A stretch of DNA of 25,965 bases from JBCCZC01 sp039188505 (GCA_039188505.1 JBCCZC010000021.1:1-25965), one strand, 5' to 3'. Shown: positions 1-7,197, numbered from the stretch's first letter. Translations and numbers: made by a program. Notes: a model not told the origin generated them from the letters alone.

Positions 1-87
1 CTCTGGCTCGACGACGGGCGGACGCTCGTCATCGCATCGCGGGGCCGGCTCTCGCCGACGCCCGGCAAGCCCGGCAGCTACCGTTGA
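1..87 (+). CDS. 3' end of an unidentified gene (partial)
   Basis: The first frame is open from the left edge and ends at TGA (85-87), giving 28 C-terminal residues that start LWLDDGRTLV and end GKPGSYR. The TGA is overlapped by the TTG start of hslO, so the two genes are probably translationally coupled. The Hsp15 gene hslR often precedes hslO, but this tail does not resemble the Hsp15 C-terminus I remember, so I give no function. Being a real coding end rests on the open frame and the overlap only. Confidence 0.5.
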   Translation, partial: LWLDDGRTLVIASRGRLSPTPGKPGSYR

Positions 88-965
88 TCCGCAGTGATGC
101 GCTGACGCGCTTCGCGTTTCGGGGCATTCCCGTACGCGGCGCGATCGTCCAGCTCGGTCCGACCTGGAAGGCGGTCCGGACCCGCAACCCGGACGCGGCG
201 TCCATCCAGCACGTGCTCGGCGAGGCGTGCGCGGCGGCGGCCCTGATGTTCAGCAACATCAAGCTCGACGGCCAGATCTCGCTCCAGCTCCAGGGCTCGG
301 GGCCGCTACGCCTGCTCCTGGCGCAGTGCTCCTCGGACGGCACGCTACGCGCCATCGCCCGCCCGGGCGAGGACGCCAACGGAGAGGCCATGGGATTCCC
401 GGAACTGACCCGGGGCGCGACGCTCGCCATCACGATCGAACGCCAGTCCCGGGGCAATCAACGCTACCAGGGGATCGTTCCCCTCGAGGGCGATTCGCTG
501 GGCGAAGCGCTGGAAGGCTACTTCGAGCAGTCGGAACAGCTGCCCTCGCGCATCTGGCTGATGGCGGATGGGCAGGCCGCGGCAGGCCTGCTGCTTCAGC
601 GCCTGCCTGGTGAACTGGAGGATCCGGACGACTGGAACCGGGTGACCCAGCTGAGCGAGACCATCACACCCGGCGAGATGCTGGCGCTGCCGGCGCTCGA
701 CATCCTGCATCGCTTGTTTCACCGGGAGCCGGTGGAGGTCTTTCCGCAGCTGGACGTGCGCTTTTCGTGTCCGTGCAGCCGCGACCGGGTCAAGGACGTG
801 CTTCGGTCCCTGGGTCAGGCGGAGATCGAGGCGGCTGCCCGCGAACGGGGTGATGTGGAAGTCGCGTGCGAGTTCTGCAATGAGCAGTATCGTTTCGACG
901 CTGTCGACCTGGGTCAGATCTTCAGCGACTTTGCGCCCGACGCAACGCCCCGGACGCGGCAGTAG
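84..965 (+). CDS. hslO: Hsp33 redox-regulated holdase chaperone
   Basis: This 293-residue protein is the expected length for Hsp33, a cytoplasmic chaperone that oxidation activates to hold unfolding proteins. The N-terminal core matches the family (GPTWKAVRTR; LDGQISLQLQGSGPLRLLL; RYQGIVPLEGDSLGEALEGYF; SEQLPSRIWL). The C-terminal zinc redox switch is complete: C229-x-C231 in SCPCSRDR and C262-x2-C265 in CEFCNEQY. The start is TTG at 84, overlapping the upstream stop; no other usable in-frame start precedes the conserved N-terminus. It ends 6 bases from the convergent small membrane-protein gene. Activity under oxidative stress is family knowledge; identity is secure. Confidence 0.96.
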   Translation: MIRSDALTRFAFRGIPVRGAIVQLGPTWKAVRTRNPDAASIQHVLGEACAAAALMFSNIKLDGQISLQLQGSGPLRLLLAQCSSDGTLRAIARPGEDANGEAMGFPELTRGATLAITIERQSRGNQRYQGIVPLEGDSLGEALEGYFEQSEQLPSRIWLMADGQAAAGLLLQRLPGELEDPDDWNRVTQLSETITPGEMLALPALDILHRLFHREPVEVFPQLDVRFSCPCSRDRVKDVLRSLGQAEIEAAARERGDVEVACEFCNEQYRFDAVDLGQIFSDFAPDATPRTRQ

Positions 966-971
966 CGCCCC

Positions 972-1163
972 CTATTCGAAGGCGCAGCGGGCGCCCGCTA
1001 CGGATTGCGGCGCCACGGGCCCGAAGACCAACTCGTTCGCCTTCGCCACGGTCCAGGTGCTGAGTCCGAGTCCAGCGGCCAGGCCGCCGACGACAAACAG
1101 CGCGAACGCCGCCGCCTGTAGCACCGTTTTCGGATTGGAAGCGGAGAGTATTCTCGCTGCCAT
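972..1163 (-). CDS. Small single-pass membrane protein, 63 aa, unknown function
   Basis: The start chosen is ATG at 1163 because GGGAGAA sits 7-8 bases upstream; a longer GTG-initiated reading adds an Arg-rich stretch with no ribosome site. The protein has a short basic N-terminus, one hydrophobic segment at about residues 16-38 (AAAFALFVVGGLAAG), and a short tail with a single Cys near the end. I do not recognise the family. It stands alone and converges with hslO. A plausible ECF-type promoter lies about 40 bases upstream, which would make it a stress-inducible membrane peptide, but that is inference. The ribosome site and membrane segment support a real gene. Confidence 0.6.
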   Translation of the reverse strand: MAARILSASNPKTVLQAAAFALFVVGGLAAGLGLSTWTVAKANELVFGPVAPQSVAGARCAFE

Positions 1164-1199
1164 TGTTCGTTCTCCCTTTGTGCGCGTCCTTACTACTCT

Positions 1200-1225
1200 G
1201 ACGCGCGAAACCACCGATGGGTTAC
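1200..1225 (-). promoter_or_regulatory. Candidate ECF-sigma promoter of the 63-aa gene
   Basis: On the minus strand GTAACC (1220-1225, within TGTAACCC) is followed after exactly 16 bases by CGTC (1200-1203). That is the classic -35 'AAC' plus -10 'CGTC' layout of many group-IV sigma promoters. Predicted transcription would start near 1190-1195, just ahead of the ribosome site of the 63-aa gene. The -35 lies in a small inverted repeat, CGATG-ggtta-CATCG. This is a single-site motif match with no sigma gene in view. Confidence 0.4.
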
Positions 1226-1265
1226 ATCGATCTTCCTCACGCGCACCCCACGCCGCGTTGAGCCC

Positions 1266-1315
1266 GAGGATCGCGACCGCCGGGCCCGTCCGAGTCGACC
1301 CGTGACGCGATCCTC
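1266..1315. repeat. Perfect 10-bp inverted repeat upstream of the oxygenase cassette
   Basis: GAGGATCGCG (1266-1275) is matched exactly by its reverse complement CGCGATCCTC (1306-1315) across a 30-base GC-rich spacer, which itself contains the palindrome CGGGCCCG. It lies about 100 bases upstream of the candidate -10. It could be a hairpin or a paired protein site. A run of T is absent, so a simple terminator is less likely. Confidence 0.5.
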
Positions 1316-1352
1316 ATGTCAGCTAGACCCCGCAGGCGCCGAAAAGATCGCG

Positions 1353-1376
1353 TTTCCTGGCTCAACGCGCAGGAAA
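1353..1376. repeat. 7-bp inverted repeat, possible operator
   Basis: TTTCCTG (1353-1359) and CAGGAAA (1370-1376) form a perfect inverted repeat with a 10-base spacer, centred about 50 bases upstream of the extended -10 at 1413-1418. The spacing suits a dimeric activator site. Only one copy is visible, so the function is speculative. Confidence 0.35.
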
Positions 1377-1409
1377 AGCTTCAAGAGACCTACCAATGTG
1401 TTTGTTTTC

Positions 1410-1418
1410 TGCTAGAAT
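1410..1418 (+). promoter_or_regulatory. Extended -10 promoter of the TonB/oxygenase cassette
   Basis: TG-C-TAGAAT matches the extended -10 consensus TGnTATAAT at five of six hexamer positions. It lies in one of the few AT-rich stretches upstream of 1506. No good -35 hexamer is found 16-18 bases upstream, which would fit a weak or activator-dependent promoter. The transcript would carry a leader of about 80 bases. Confidence 0.35.
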
Positions 1419-1505
1419 TTCTGGCACGGCTCGGAGGAGCAGAACTTTTTCCCGGAGACCGCATCTAAAGCGCGAACCCATCGATTTCGGAGTGAGAACC
1501 GCGTC

Positions 1506-2363
1506 GTGAACGCACCGGCTCGAACCATAACCGTTGCCCTGGCCCTGCTGGGCGCTGGGGCGCTGTTCTCGCCGGCAATCGCCCAGGACTCCGAAGACAG
1601 CGCGCTCCTCCTGGTCTCACGCAGCAACGAAGAGGTCATCAGCGCAGGCACGGACCGCGTCCGGTCCAGCGTGACGGCGACCGAATACGGCCTTCCGGGC
1701 ACACCGACGATCATCGAGTCCCGCGCGGAATGGCGTCCGCGCCAGGATCTCGCGGTGCACGCCGACATCTCCACGGCAACCTATGCCCCCTGTTCCGCCG
1801 ATGTCGATGAGGACTGTCGCTGGTCGCTCCCCGACAACCGCGATGAAGCCGTCGGCTTCAGCGTGGGGGCAAGCTGGCAGCCACTCAACTCGCTCCAGTT
1901 CGACGTCGGCTATGCGTCTCGGCCCGCGCTGGGCAGCGATCTGACCCTCTCGCCGCAGGTGGCGGCCTTCGGACCGAAGGAAGACCTCACCCTGAGCTGC
2001 AAGCTCGACACGCTGGCCTGGGGCGACCTGGAACTTGGACTCAAGCTTTCCCGGTGGAACGATCTGGCCGGCGATGTCGAGGGCCCCGACGCCAGCGCAG
2101 CGCTCGGCGTTGCCTGGGAACTCGGCGCCTTCCGCGGAGACGTCACCAGCCGCTATGTGGATCTCGTTGGTGGCCGCTCGGCCGAGGGCGGTTGGAGCAC
2201 CTTCGACATCAGCTTCGCCTGGCGCACACCCTGGAACGCTCGGCTGAGCGTAGGCGCTCGCAATCTGCTCAACGAGCCAGCTCCCGACGCGGCCATCAAT
2301 GAAGGGCGGATCGAGGATTTCCTCGGTCGCGTGCCCTACGTTCGCTACCAGCAGGACCTCTGA
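1506..2363 (+). CDS. Short TonB-dependent-receptor-like outer-membrane barrel protein
   Basis: The start is GTG with GGAGTGAG at 1489-1496. Of 285 residues, the first ~26 form a signal peptide (ALALLGAGALFSPAIAQ, cleavage after AIA or AQ). The rest alternates polar and hydrophobic residues like beta-barrel strands. The C-terminus is characteristic of TonB-dependent receptors: a WSTFDISFAW strand, NARLSVGARNLLNEPAPD, then GRVPYVRYQQDL with a hydrophobic last residue. Full receptors are usually 650-1000 residues with an N-terminal plug; here there is no recognisable plug or TonB box. It may be a genuine short barrel family or the remnant of a full receptor. It lies 94 bases upstream of the oxygenases on the same strand, suggesting co-transcription. 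Confidence 0.65.
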   Translation: MNAPARTITVALALLGAGALFSPAIAQDSEDSALLLVSRSNEEVISAGTDRVRSSVTATEYGLPGTPTIIESRAEWRPRQDLAVHADISTATYAPCSADVDEDCRWSLPDNRDEAVGFSVGASWQPLNSLQFDVGYASRPALGSDLTLSPQVAAFGPKEDLTLSCKLDTLAWGDLELGLKLSRWNDLAGDVEGPDASAALGVAWELGAFRGDVTSRYVDLVGGRSAEGGWSTFDISFAWRTPWNARLSVGARNLLNEPAPDAAINEGRIEDFLGRVPYVRYQQDL

Positions 2364-2457
2364 CCCGACGGCCGCGCGGACGCGCACCCCTGGGGCTTGC
2401 AATGCCCTCCTCGCGTGGCCAGTATTGGCGCGCTCTGCGCTACCCAACGATCAGCCC

Positions 2458-3123
2458 ATGACCGACATCCAGGTATCCCCCGGTTTTGCCACGCCGTTCG
2501 TCGTCCGCCATCACCCGGATCCGACCGCACTCAATACGGAACTCAAGGCGCTCTTTCTGGAGCGCGAGGGAGACCCGCGCTGGGCCGAGAAGACGCCGAC
2601 GCTCACGCTCAAGGTCAAGCTGTTCGAGAGCGAGTTCGACGTCTTCAAGTGGCCGGAACCGTGCGTACAGCAACTCAAGCAGTTCTGCTTCGAGTCGCTC
2701 GGCAAGACCCTGATGCAGGTCAACGGCTGCTCGCCCGAGGACCTCAGCAACCTGCGGATCCACAATCACGCCTGGTTCCATGTGACCCGCCCCGGCGGCT
2801 ACATGGGCACGCATAACCATCCCATGGCCTCCTGGTCCGGGGTCTACTGCGTCGATACGGGCGGTGCGGACGCCGACAACGCCGACAGCGGGGTCATCCG
2901 CTTCCACGACCCGCGGATCTCGGTCACCATGTACATGGACGCCGGCAATAATCACCTGCTGCCGCCGTTCGAGCCCGGCATGCGCAACTATCAGTTCAAA
3001 CCTGGCCAGCTGGTCATCTTTCCGTCGTTCCTGATGCACGAGGTGGCGCCCTTTACCGGAGACGGCACGCGTATCACCGTGGCCTTCAATGCCTGGATCA
3101 AGGACAGCCGGGCCGGTGGCTGA
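2458..3123 (+). CDS. Putative 2OG-Fe(II) oxygenase (2OG-FeII_Oxy_5 / TIGR02466 type)
   Basis: A 221-residue protein from ATG at 2458, just after the preceding gene's spacer; longer readings run back into the barrel gene out of frame. The C-terminal half is a double-stranded beta-helix oxygenase of the putative 2OG-Fe(II) class: GTHNHPMASWSGVYCVD with H119 and H121, SGVIRFHDPR, then GQLVIFPSFLMHEVAPF with distal H194, and R205 in GTRITVAFN as the likely 2-oxoglutarate anchor. The N-terminal ~95 residues have the lead-in typical of the family. Such enzymes couple 2-oxoglutarate decarboxylation to hydroxylation; the substrate is unknown. First of four oxygenase genes in a row. The next gene's start overlaps its stop. 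Confidence 0.8.
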   Translation: MTDIQVSPGFATPFVVRHHPDPTALNTELKALFLEREGDPRWAEKTPTLTLKVKLFESEFDVFKWPEPCVQQLKQFCFESLGKTLMQVNGCSPEDLSNLRIHNHAWFHVTRPGGYMGTHNHPMASWSGVYCVDTGGADADNADSGVIRFHDPRISVTMYMDAGNNHLLPPFEPGMRNYQFKPGQLVIFPSFLMHEVAPFTGDGTRITVAFNAWIKDSRAGG

Positions 3124-4384
3124 GACTGCCGACCGGTTCGACGCCGCCTGGGAAGCCGCCCAGGCCGGTGACGCCGATGCGCAGCTCGCGCTCGGGCGCC
3201 ACTACCTGGCGGCGGACGATTTCGGTCGGGCCAGGCGGTGGTTCGGACGTGCGGCGCGCGCCGGCCAGGCCGCCGGCTACACGGAGCTCGCCCTGCTCGA
3301 GCTCCAGGGCCTCGGCATGGCGGAAGACGCCGCGGGCGCGCGGGAGCACTTCATGGCGGGGATCGCCGCGGGCGACGCCCGCGCGCGCTACGAACTGGCG
3401 CTCATCGACTACCGCACCGGCCGTCGGCCCGCAACCGAATGCCTCGAGGCGCTCGCCGAGGCGGCCCGGGGCGGTTACGCGCCGGCGCAACGCGAGGTCG
3501 GTGTGCTCCTGCTCGCCGAAAACGACGTCGCCGCTCGCGGCGCGCTGAAGCTCGCGGCCCGTGCCAACGACATGCTCGCGATCTCGACGCTCCTCTGCCT
3601 CGCCCAGACCGACGGCGACACCGCCCTGGCCGGCGACCTGACACGGCGGGGGCGTGAACTCGGGAGCTACTGCGCCGAACGCTTCGGTACCGAGCCCACC
3701 GGGGCCGTCCTGGACGCCCTCGAAACGCCGCTCACGGCCGCCGCTATCCCGGCTCCGACCGCGGCCGCTGCGTCCGCGCCGGTGCCGGAGCGCCCGCTCG
3801 GTGACGACCGCGTGCGCGTCTACGACGATATGCTCTCGGCGATCGAGTGTCGCTACCTCATCGAGGTCACGGCGCCACAGCTGCGCCCGTCGCACACGGT
3901 GCACCCGGAAACGGGCGAGTCGGTACGCAACGACATGCGCACCAGCTACGGCTACAGCCTCCACCCGCTGCAGGAAGACTTCGTGATCCTTGGAGCGAAA
4001 GCCCGGCTCGCCGCGGAGACCGGGTTTCCGGTCGGCCACGCGGAGCCTTTCGCGCTGCTGCGCTACGAACCCGGGCAGGAATACAAGCCGCACTTTGACT
4101 ACATCGATCCGGCATCAGGGGAGGCAGGCCAGGAGCTGGCCACGCGCGGCCAGCGCGAGGTCACCATCTTCTCCTATCTGACTTCGGTCGCCGGCGGCGG
4201 CGAGACTGTGTTTCCGCGCCTTGATGTTCAGGTGGCCTGCCGGGCGGGTCGGGCCCTGATGTTCCGCAATACGCGCCCGGACGGCGCTCCGGACCCCGAA
4301 AGTCTGCACGCGAGCCTGCCGGTCGAGAGCGGCGAGAAGTGGATTGCCACGCTCTGGATTCGCGGGAGGACGCTCCTCTCATGA
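3116..4384 (+). CDS. Sel1-repeat protein fused to a prolyl-4-hydroxylase-type oxygenase
   Basis: The GTG start at 3116 overlaps the upstream TGA by 8 bases and has AAGGA at 3100-3104; an ATG at 3089 would add 9 residues. Of 422 residues, about 1-170 form Sel1/TPR-like helical repeats (GDADAQLALGRHYLAADD; GDARARYELALIDYRTGR; GYAPAQREVGVLLL). An Ala/Pro-rich linker (~200-225) follows, then a P4Hc domain: VYDDMLSAIECRYLI, RTSYGY, YKPHFDY with H326-x-D328, GGGETVFP, distal H398, and K408 in SGEKWIATLW for 2-oxoglutarate. All expected ligands are present. The helical repeats suggest it binds a protein or peptide substrate, by inference. Family members hydroxylate prolyl or other side chains. Confidence 0.85.
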   Translation: MAETADRFDAAWEAAQAGDADAQLALGRHYLAADDFGRARRWFGRAARAGQAAGYTELALLELQGLGMAEDAAGAREHFMAGIAAGDARARYELALIDYRTGRRPATECLEALAEAARGGYAPAQREVGVLLLAENDVAARGALKLAARANDMLAISTLLCLAQTDGDTALAGDLTRRGRELGSYCAERFGTEPTGAVLDALETPLTAAAIPAPTAAAASAPVPERPLGDDRVRVYDDMLSAIECRYLIEVTAPQLRPSHTVHPETGESVRNDMRTSYGYSLHPLQEDFVILGAKARLAAETGFPVGHAEPFALLRYEPGQEYKPHFDYIDPASGEAGQELATRGQREVTIFSYLTSVAGGGETVFPRLDVQVACRAGRALMFRNTRPDGAPDPESLHASLPVESGEKWIATLWIRGRTLLS

Positions 4385-4971
4385 TGCAGCTCACGCCCAC
4401 GCGGCGCGGCACCGTCGACGGTCGCCTGGTCCTGGTTTACGACAATCTCGTCTCCCCGGGGGTGCTCGAGGAAATATCCCGGGCCCTCGACGGGGCGGCG
4501 TTCACGCGCAACGAGATCGCCAAACCGGAGACGGCAGATCATCGTCACTGGGCCCACAACATGTCGGTCGAGGCAGCGGGCCAGCTACCGCTCTTCAAGC
4601 CAACGATCCTCGCGGCGCAGCCTTTCTGCCAGGACGGATCGCGCTACCGGCTCTATCGCGCCTACACCAACTACGCATCCTACGGGGACATGCTTTTCAC
4701 CCACACGGACTGCCTACCCGACGCCCGTGAGATCACGGCACTCTGGTTCATCAGCACCGAATGGGATCCCGAGTGGGGCGGTGAGACGCTGTTCTTCAAC
4801 GAGGCGATGGATGCGGAGTTCGTGGCGAGCCCGAGGCCGGGCCGACTCGTCATGTTCGACGGCGCCATTCCTCATTGCGGTCGCCCACCGAACCGGATCT
4901 GCTACCGGCCGCGCTATACCTTTGCCATGAAGCTAGAGCGCCTGCCACCCGAGGAGCCGAAGTCGCCATGA
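4381..4971 (+). CDS. 2OG-Fe(II) oxygenase, prolyl-hydroxylase-like, stand-alone domain
   Basis: The 196-residue protein starts at ATG 4381, forming an ATGA overlap with the Sel1-oxygenase gene. GGGAGGA at 4364-4370 is well spaced for this start rather than the next ATG at 4384. It is essentially one catalytic domain: VYDNLVSPGVLEEI near the N-terminus, SYGDMLFTHTDC with H108-x-D110, WGGETLFF, FDGAIPHCGRPP with distal H165, and R178 in RYTFAMKLE as the probable co-substrate anchor. Unlike the preceding enzyme it uses Arg rather than Lys at that last position, so it belongs to a different subfamily and is not a recent duplicate. Substrate unknown. Confidence 0.82.
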   Translation: MMQLTPTRRGTVDGRLVLVYDNLVSPGVLEEISRALDGAAFTRNEIAKPETADHRHWAHNMSVEAAGQLPLFKPTILAAQPFCQDGSRYRLYRAYTNYASYGDMLFTHTDCLPDAREITALWFISTEWDPEWGGETLFFNEAMDAEFVASPRPGRLVMFDGAIPHCGRPPNRICYRPRYTFAMKLERLPPEEPKSP

Positions 4972-6215
4972 AGCCGGCCGATGTTCGTCGGCGTTCAGAG
5001 CAGCTCGTTGCGAGCGGCCAGGTCCAGCAGGCGGGGACGCTCATCGCAGACGCGCTGAAGCTGCAACCGTTCGAACCTGATCTCGTGCTCGCGAAGGCGA
5101 ACATCATGCTCGCGGGACGCCAGTACCAGCAGGCGGTCGAGACGCTTGCGGAGCTGATTCGGCGCAAGCCAGACAACCCGGACGCCTTCTTTTTGCTTGG
5201 CAACGCCTACCGGGCGACCCAGCTCGTGACCGAGGCGGCGAAGGCCTATGGGCGCACCCTCGAGCTGGCGCCCGATTACCCGGGCGCTGCCCATTTCCTT
5301 GGCCTCGTCAGCCAGCAGATCGGAGACCTCGACACTGCCGAGTCCGCCTTCCGGGCCGCGTGCGAACAGCGACCGGAACTACCGGTACTCCGCTTCCGCC
5401 TCGGGAGCGTGCAGCACATGCAGGGACGCTATGCCCAAGCGGCAAACTCCTATCGTCAGGCGCTACGGCGCGACGCGACGCACCCACCGACGCTGACCAA
5501 CCTCGGCCTGGCGCTCATCGCGCTCGACGAGGACGCCGAAGCGGTCGAGGTCGCGCGGCAGCAGCTCGCCCACGTCCCGGGCCACACGCTCGCGCTTGCA
5601 AATCTGCTTTACGCGTCCCTCGGCGCTGGCGACAGCGCCACCGTCGCGGAACTGCTCGACGGGACTCTCATCCAAGAAGGCAGGCTCCCGAGCTCGGCCC
5701 TCGATGACTGGGCCGCTGCGCTCGAGGCCCTACCCCGGACGCGGGAGAGCGACGACGACCGGTACACCACGCTCGAATTCCGCATCGAGGAGCAGCCGGC
5801 GTTCCGCGCGATGGGCGATGCCCTCGAGGCCATGGTCGCCGCCCATATCGCTGTGTGCCGCACGCGTACGGCGCATCCCTGGGCAAATCATCTGCCGGAT
5901 GGCTGGACCCTGCGCCTATGGGGGGAGAGCAAGCACGGCGGCGATGAAGAACCGACGCACTGCCACCCGCGGGCCTTCATGAGTGGTCTTGCCTATCTCT
6001 CGATTCCGCCGGGCGCGGGGCCGAACACCGTCGAGTTCGGTATCGGTGATGAGGCGTACGGCGGCCGCGTACCACCGGACTCGCCCCGCATCGAGGTGAA
6101 CGCCGGTTCACTGCTGCTCTTTCCCGCCTACTTCTTCCACCGCACGTCGGCCTTCGCCGGCGAGGGCAACCGCGTGCGCATCGCCTTCGACGTCCTCGCG
6201 CCGACGCGGAGCTAG
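4968..6215 (+). CDS. TPR protein fused to a 2OG-Fe(II) oxygenase domain
   Basis: This 415-residue protein starts at ATG 4968 in an ATGA overlap with the preceding gene, with GAGGAG at 4951-4956. Residues 1 to ~235 are tandem tetratricopeptide repeats (PDNPDAFFLLGNAYRATQ; APDYPGAAHFLGLVSQQIGD; THPPTLTNLGLALIALDE). The C-terminal ~110 residues are an oxygenase of the same putative class as the 2458 gene: EPTHCHPRAFMSGLAYLSIP with H331 and H333, GSLLLFPAYFFHRTSAF with H391, and R402 eleven residues later. The H-x-H-P first motif and the H-to-R spacing are the same in both. Last gene of the cassette; the next gene starts 67 bases on. Confidence 0.85.
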   Translation: MKPADVRRRSEQLVASGQVQQAGTLIADALKLQPFEPDLVLAKANIMLAGRQYQQAVETLAELIRRKPDNPDAFFLLGNAYRATQLVTEAAKAYGRTLELAPDYPGAAHFLGLVSQQIGDLDTAESAFRAACEQRPELPVLRFRLGSVQHMQGRYAQAANSYRQALRRDATHPPTLTNLGLALIALDEDAEAVEVARQQLAHVPGHTLALANLLYASLGAGDSATVAELLDGTLIQEGRLPSSALDDWAAALEALPRTRESDDDRYTTLEFRIEEQPAFRAMGDALEAMVAAHIAVCRTRTAHPWANHLPDGWTLRLWGESKHGGDEEPTHCHPRAFMSGLAYLSIPPGAGPNTVEFGIGDEAYGGRVPPDSPRIEVNAGSLLLFPAYFFHRTSAFAGEGNRVRIAFDVLAPTRS

Positions 6216-6282
6216 CCCCTGATGGGCCGACCGGACCGGCTCTCCCCATGCACCGATGTGCACTCGGTCCCACGGAACCGCC

Positions 6283-7197
6283 ATGAGTAGCTGGATCCGC
6301 TACTGGTGGCGCGTCGCCCGTCGCACGTTGAGCATCTGGCTGGACATCAACGCTTTCGCCCAGGCGGCTTCGCTGGCCTTCTTCACCCTGTTCTCAATCG
6401 CACCCGTCGTCATCGTGATCGTCAGCATTATCGGCTTCTTCTTCGGCGAGCAGGCCGCGGAAGGGCAGATCGTTGGTCAGCTCGAGAGGACCATCGGCGC
6501 GGAGCCCGCTGCGGTGGTCGAGTCGGCCGTGGCGCGGTCACGGCTCGAGGGCGGCGGCCTCTGGGCCACGATCGCCGGCGTTGCGGCAATGCTCGTTGGC
6601 GCAACGGCGGTCTTCGGACAGATGCAGTCCGCGCTCAACGCAGTCTGGGAGGTCGCACCTAAACCGTCGCGAAACAGTCTTTTCCTCCTCGCGCGCAAAC
6701 GGTTGGCCTCGCTGTCCATCGTCCTCGCGATCGGCTTGATCATGCTTGGCAGCCTGGGTCTCAGTGTTGCGCTGAACGCCACCGTGCGTTTCGCCACCGA
6801 TTGGTTACCACTTCCCGCCGTTGCCCTGAAGGGCATGGACTGGACGCTGTCGCTGCTCGTGATCTCCAGCCTGTTCGCGATCATCTACCGCGCGCTACCC
6901 GATGTGCAGCTCGGCTGGCGTGACGTCCTTCCCGGCGCGCTTCTGACGGCGCTGCTCTTTTCGTTGGGTCGGATTCTCATCGCGCTCTATCTCACCCATA
7001 CCGCCACGGCTTCGACCTTTGGCGCTGCGGCGTCGGTCGTGCTCCTGCTGCTCTGGGTCAACTACTCGTCACTGATCCTGCTCTTCGGCGCGGCCTGGAC
7101 GCGGGCCCAGCTCGAGGCGCGCGGCAAGCCGATCCGCCCCCGCTCCGTCGCCGTTCGCGTACGCCGCGAGTTGCTGAATGAGGACCCCGACGCCTAG
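6283..7197 (+). CDS. yihY: YihY/BrkB-family inner-membrane protein
   Basis: A 304-residue protein from ATG 6283; an earlier GTG at 6256 would add 9 polar residues. It has the family's six hydrophobic segments and motifs: AFAQAASLAFFTLFSIAPVVIVIV near residue 24, GATAVFGQMQSALNAVW, a helical pair around 145-205, LPDVQLGWRDVLPGALL, and the terminal TASTFGAAASVVLLLLWVNYSSLILLFGA. The family was once labelled ribonuclease BN in error; its present role is unsettled (membrane transport is often proposed). The 67-base gap upstream and unrelated function suggest it is separate from the oxygenase cassette. It converges with pyruvate kinase, 24 bases away. Confidence 0.9.
   Translation: MSSWIRYWWRVARRTLSIWLDINAFAQAASLAFFTLFSIAPVVIVIVSIIGFFFGEQAAEGQIVGQLERTIGAEPAAVVESAVARSRLEGGGLWATIAGVAAMLVGATAVFGQMQSALNAVWEVAPKPSRNSLFLLARKRLASLSIVLAIGLIMLGSLGLSVALNATVRFATDWLPLPAVALKGMDWTLSLLVISSLFAIIYRALPDVQLGWRDVLPGALLTALLFSLGRILIALYLTHTATASTFGAAASVVLLLLWVNYSSLILLFGAAWTRAQLEARGKPIRPRSVAVRVRRELLNEDPDA

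Larger units (their letters stand above)
1164..1505. other. Divergent intergenic region, 342 bp
   Basis: This gap separates the minus-strand small membrane gene from the plus-strand TonB-like cassette. It holds a candidate ECF promoter reading left (1200-1225), a perfect 10-bp inverted repeat with a 30-base spacer (1266-1315), a 7-bp inverted repeat (1353-1376), an extended -10 reading right (1410-1418), and an untranslated leader of about 80 bases with GGAG at 1489-1492. I see no convincing ORF or tRNA in it. Confidence 0.6.

Noticed and set aside
986..999. 14-base palindrome AGCGGGCGCCCGCT as a bidirectional terminator between hslO and the small gene
   Set aside because: It lies inside the small gene's coding end and has no T run on either side. 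GC-rich palindromes of this size are common here.
2299..2457. N-terminal extension of the first oxygenase back to 2299
   Set aside because: It overlaps the end of the barrel gene in another frame. ATG 2458 gives a family-like N-terminus.
6216..6282. Short inverted repeats (ACCGA/TCGGT and GCCG/CGGC) after the oxygenase cassette as a terminator
   Set aside because: Stems are only 4-5 bp, with no T run and no sign of a defined structure.
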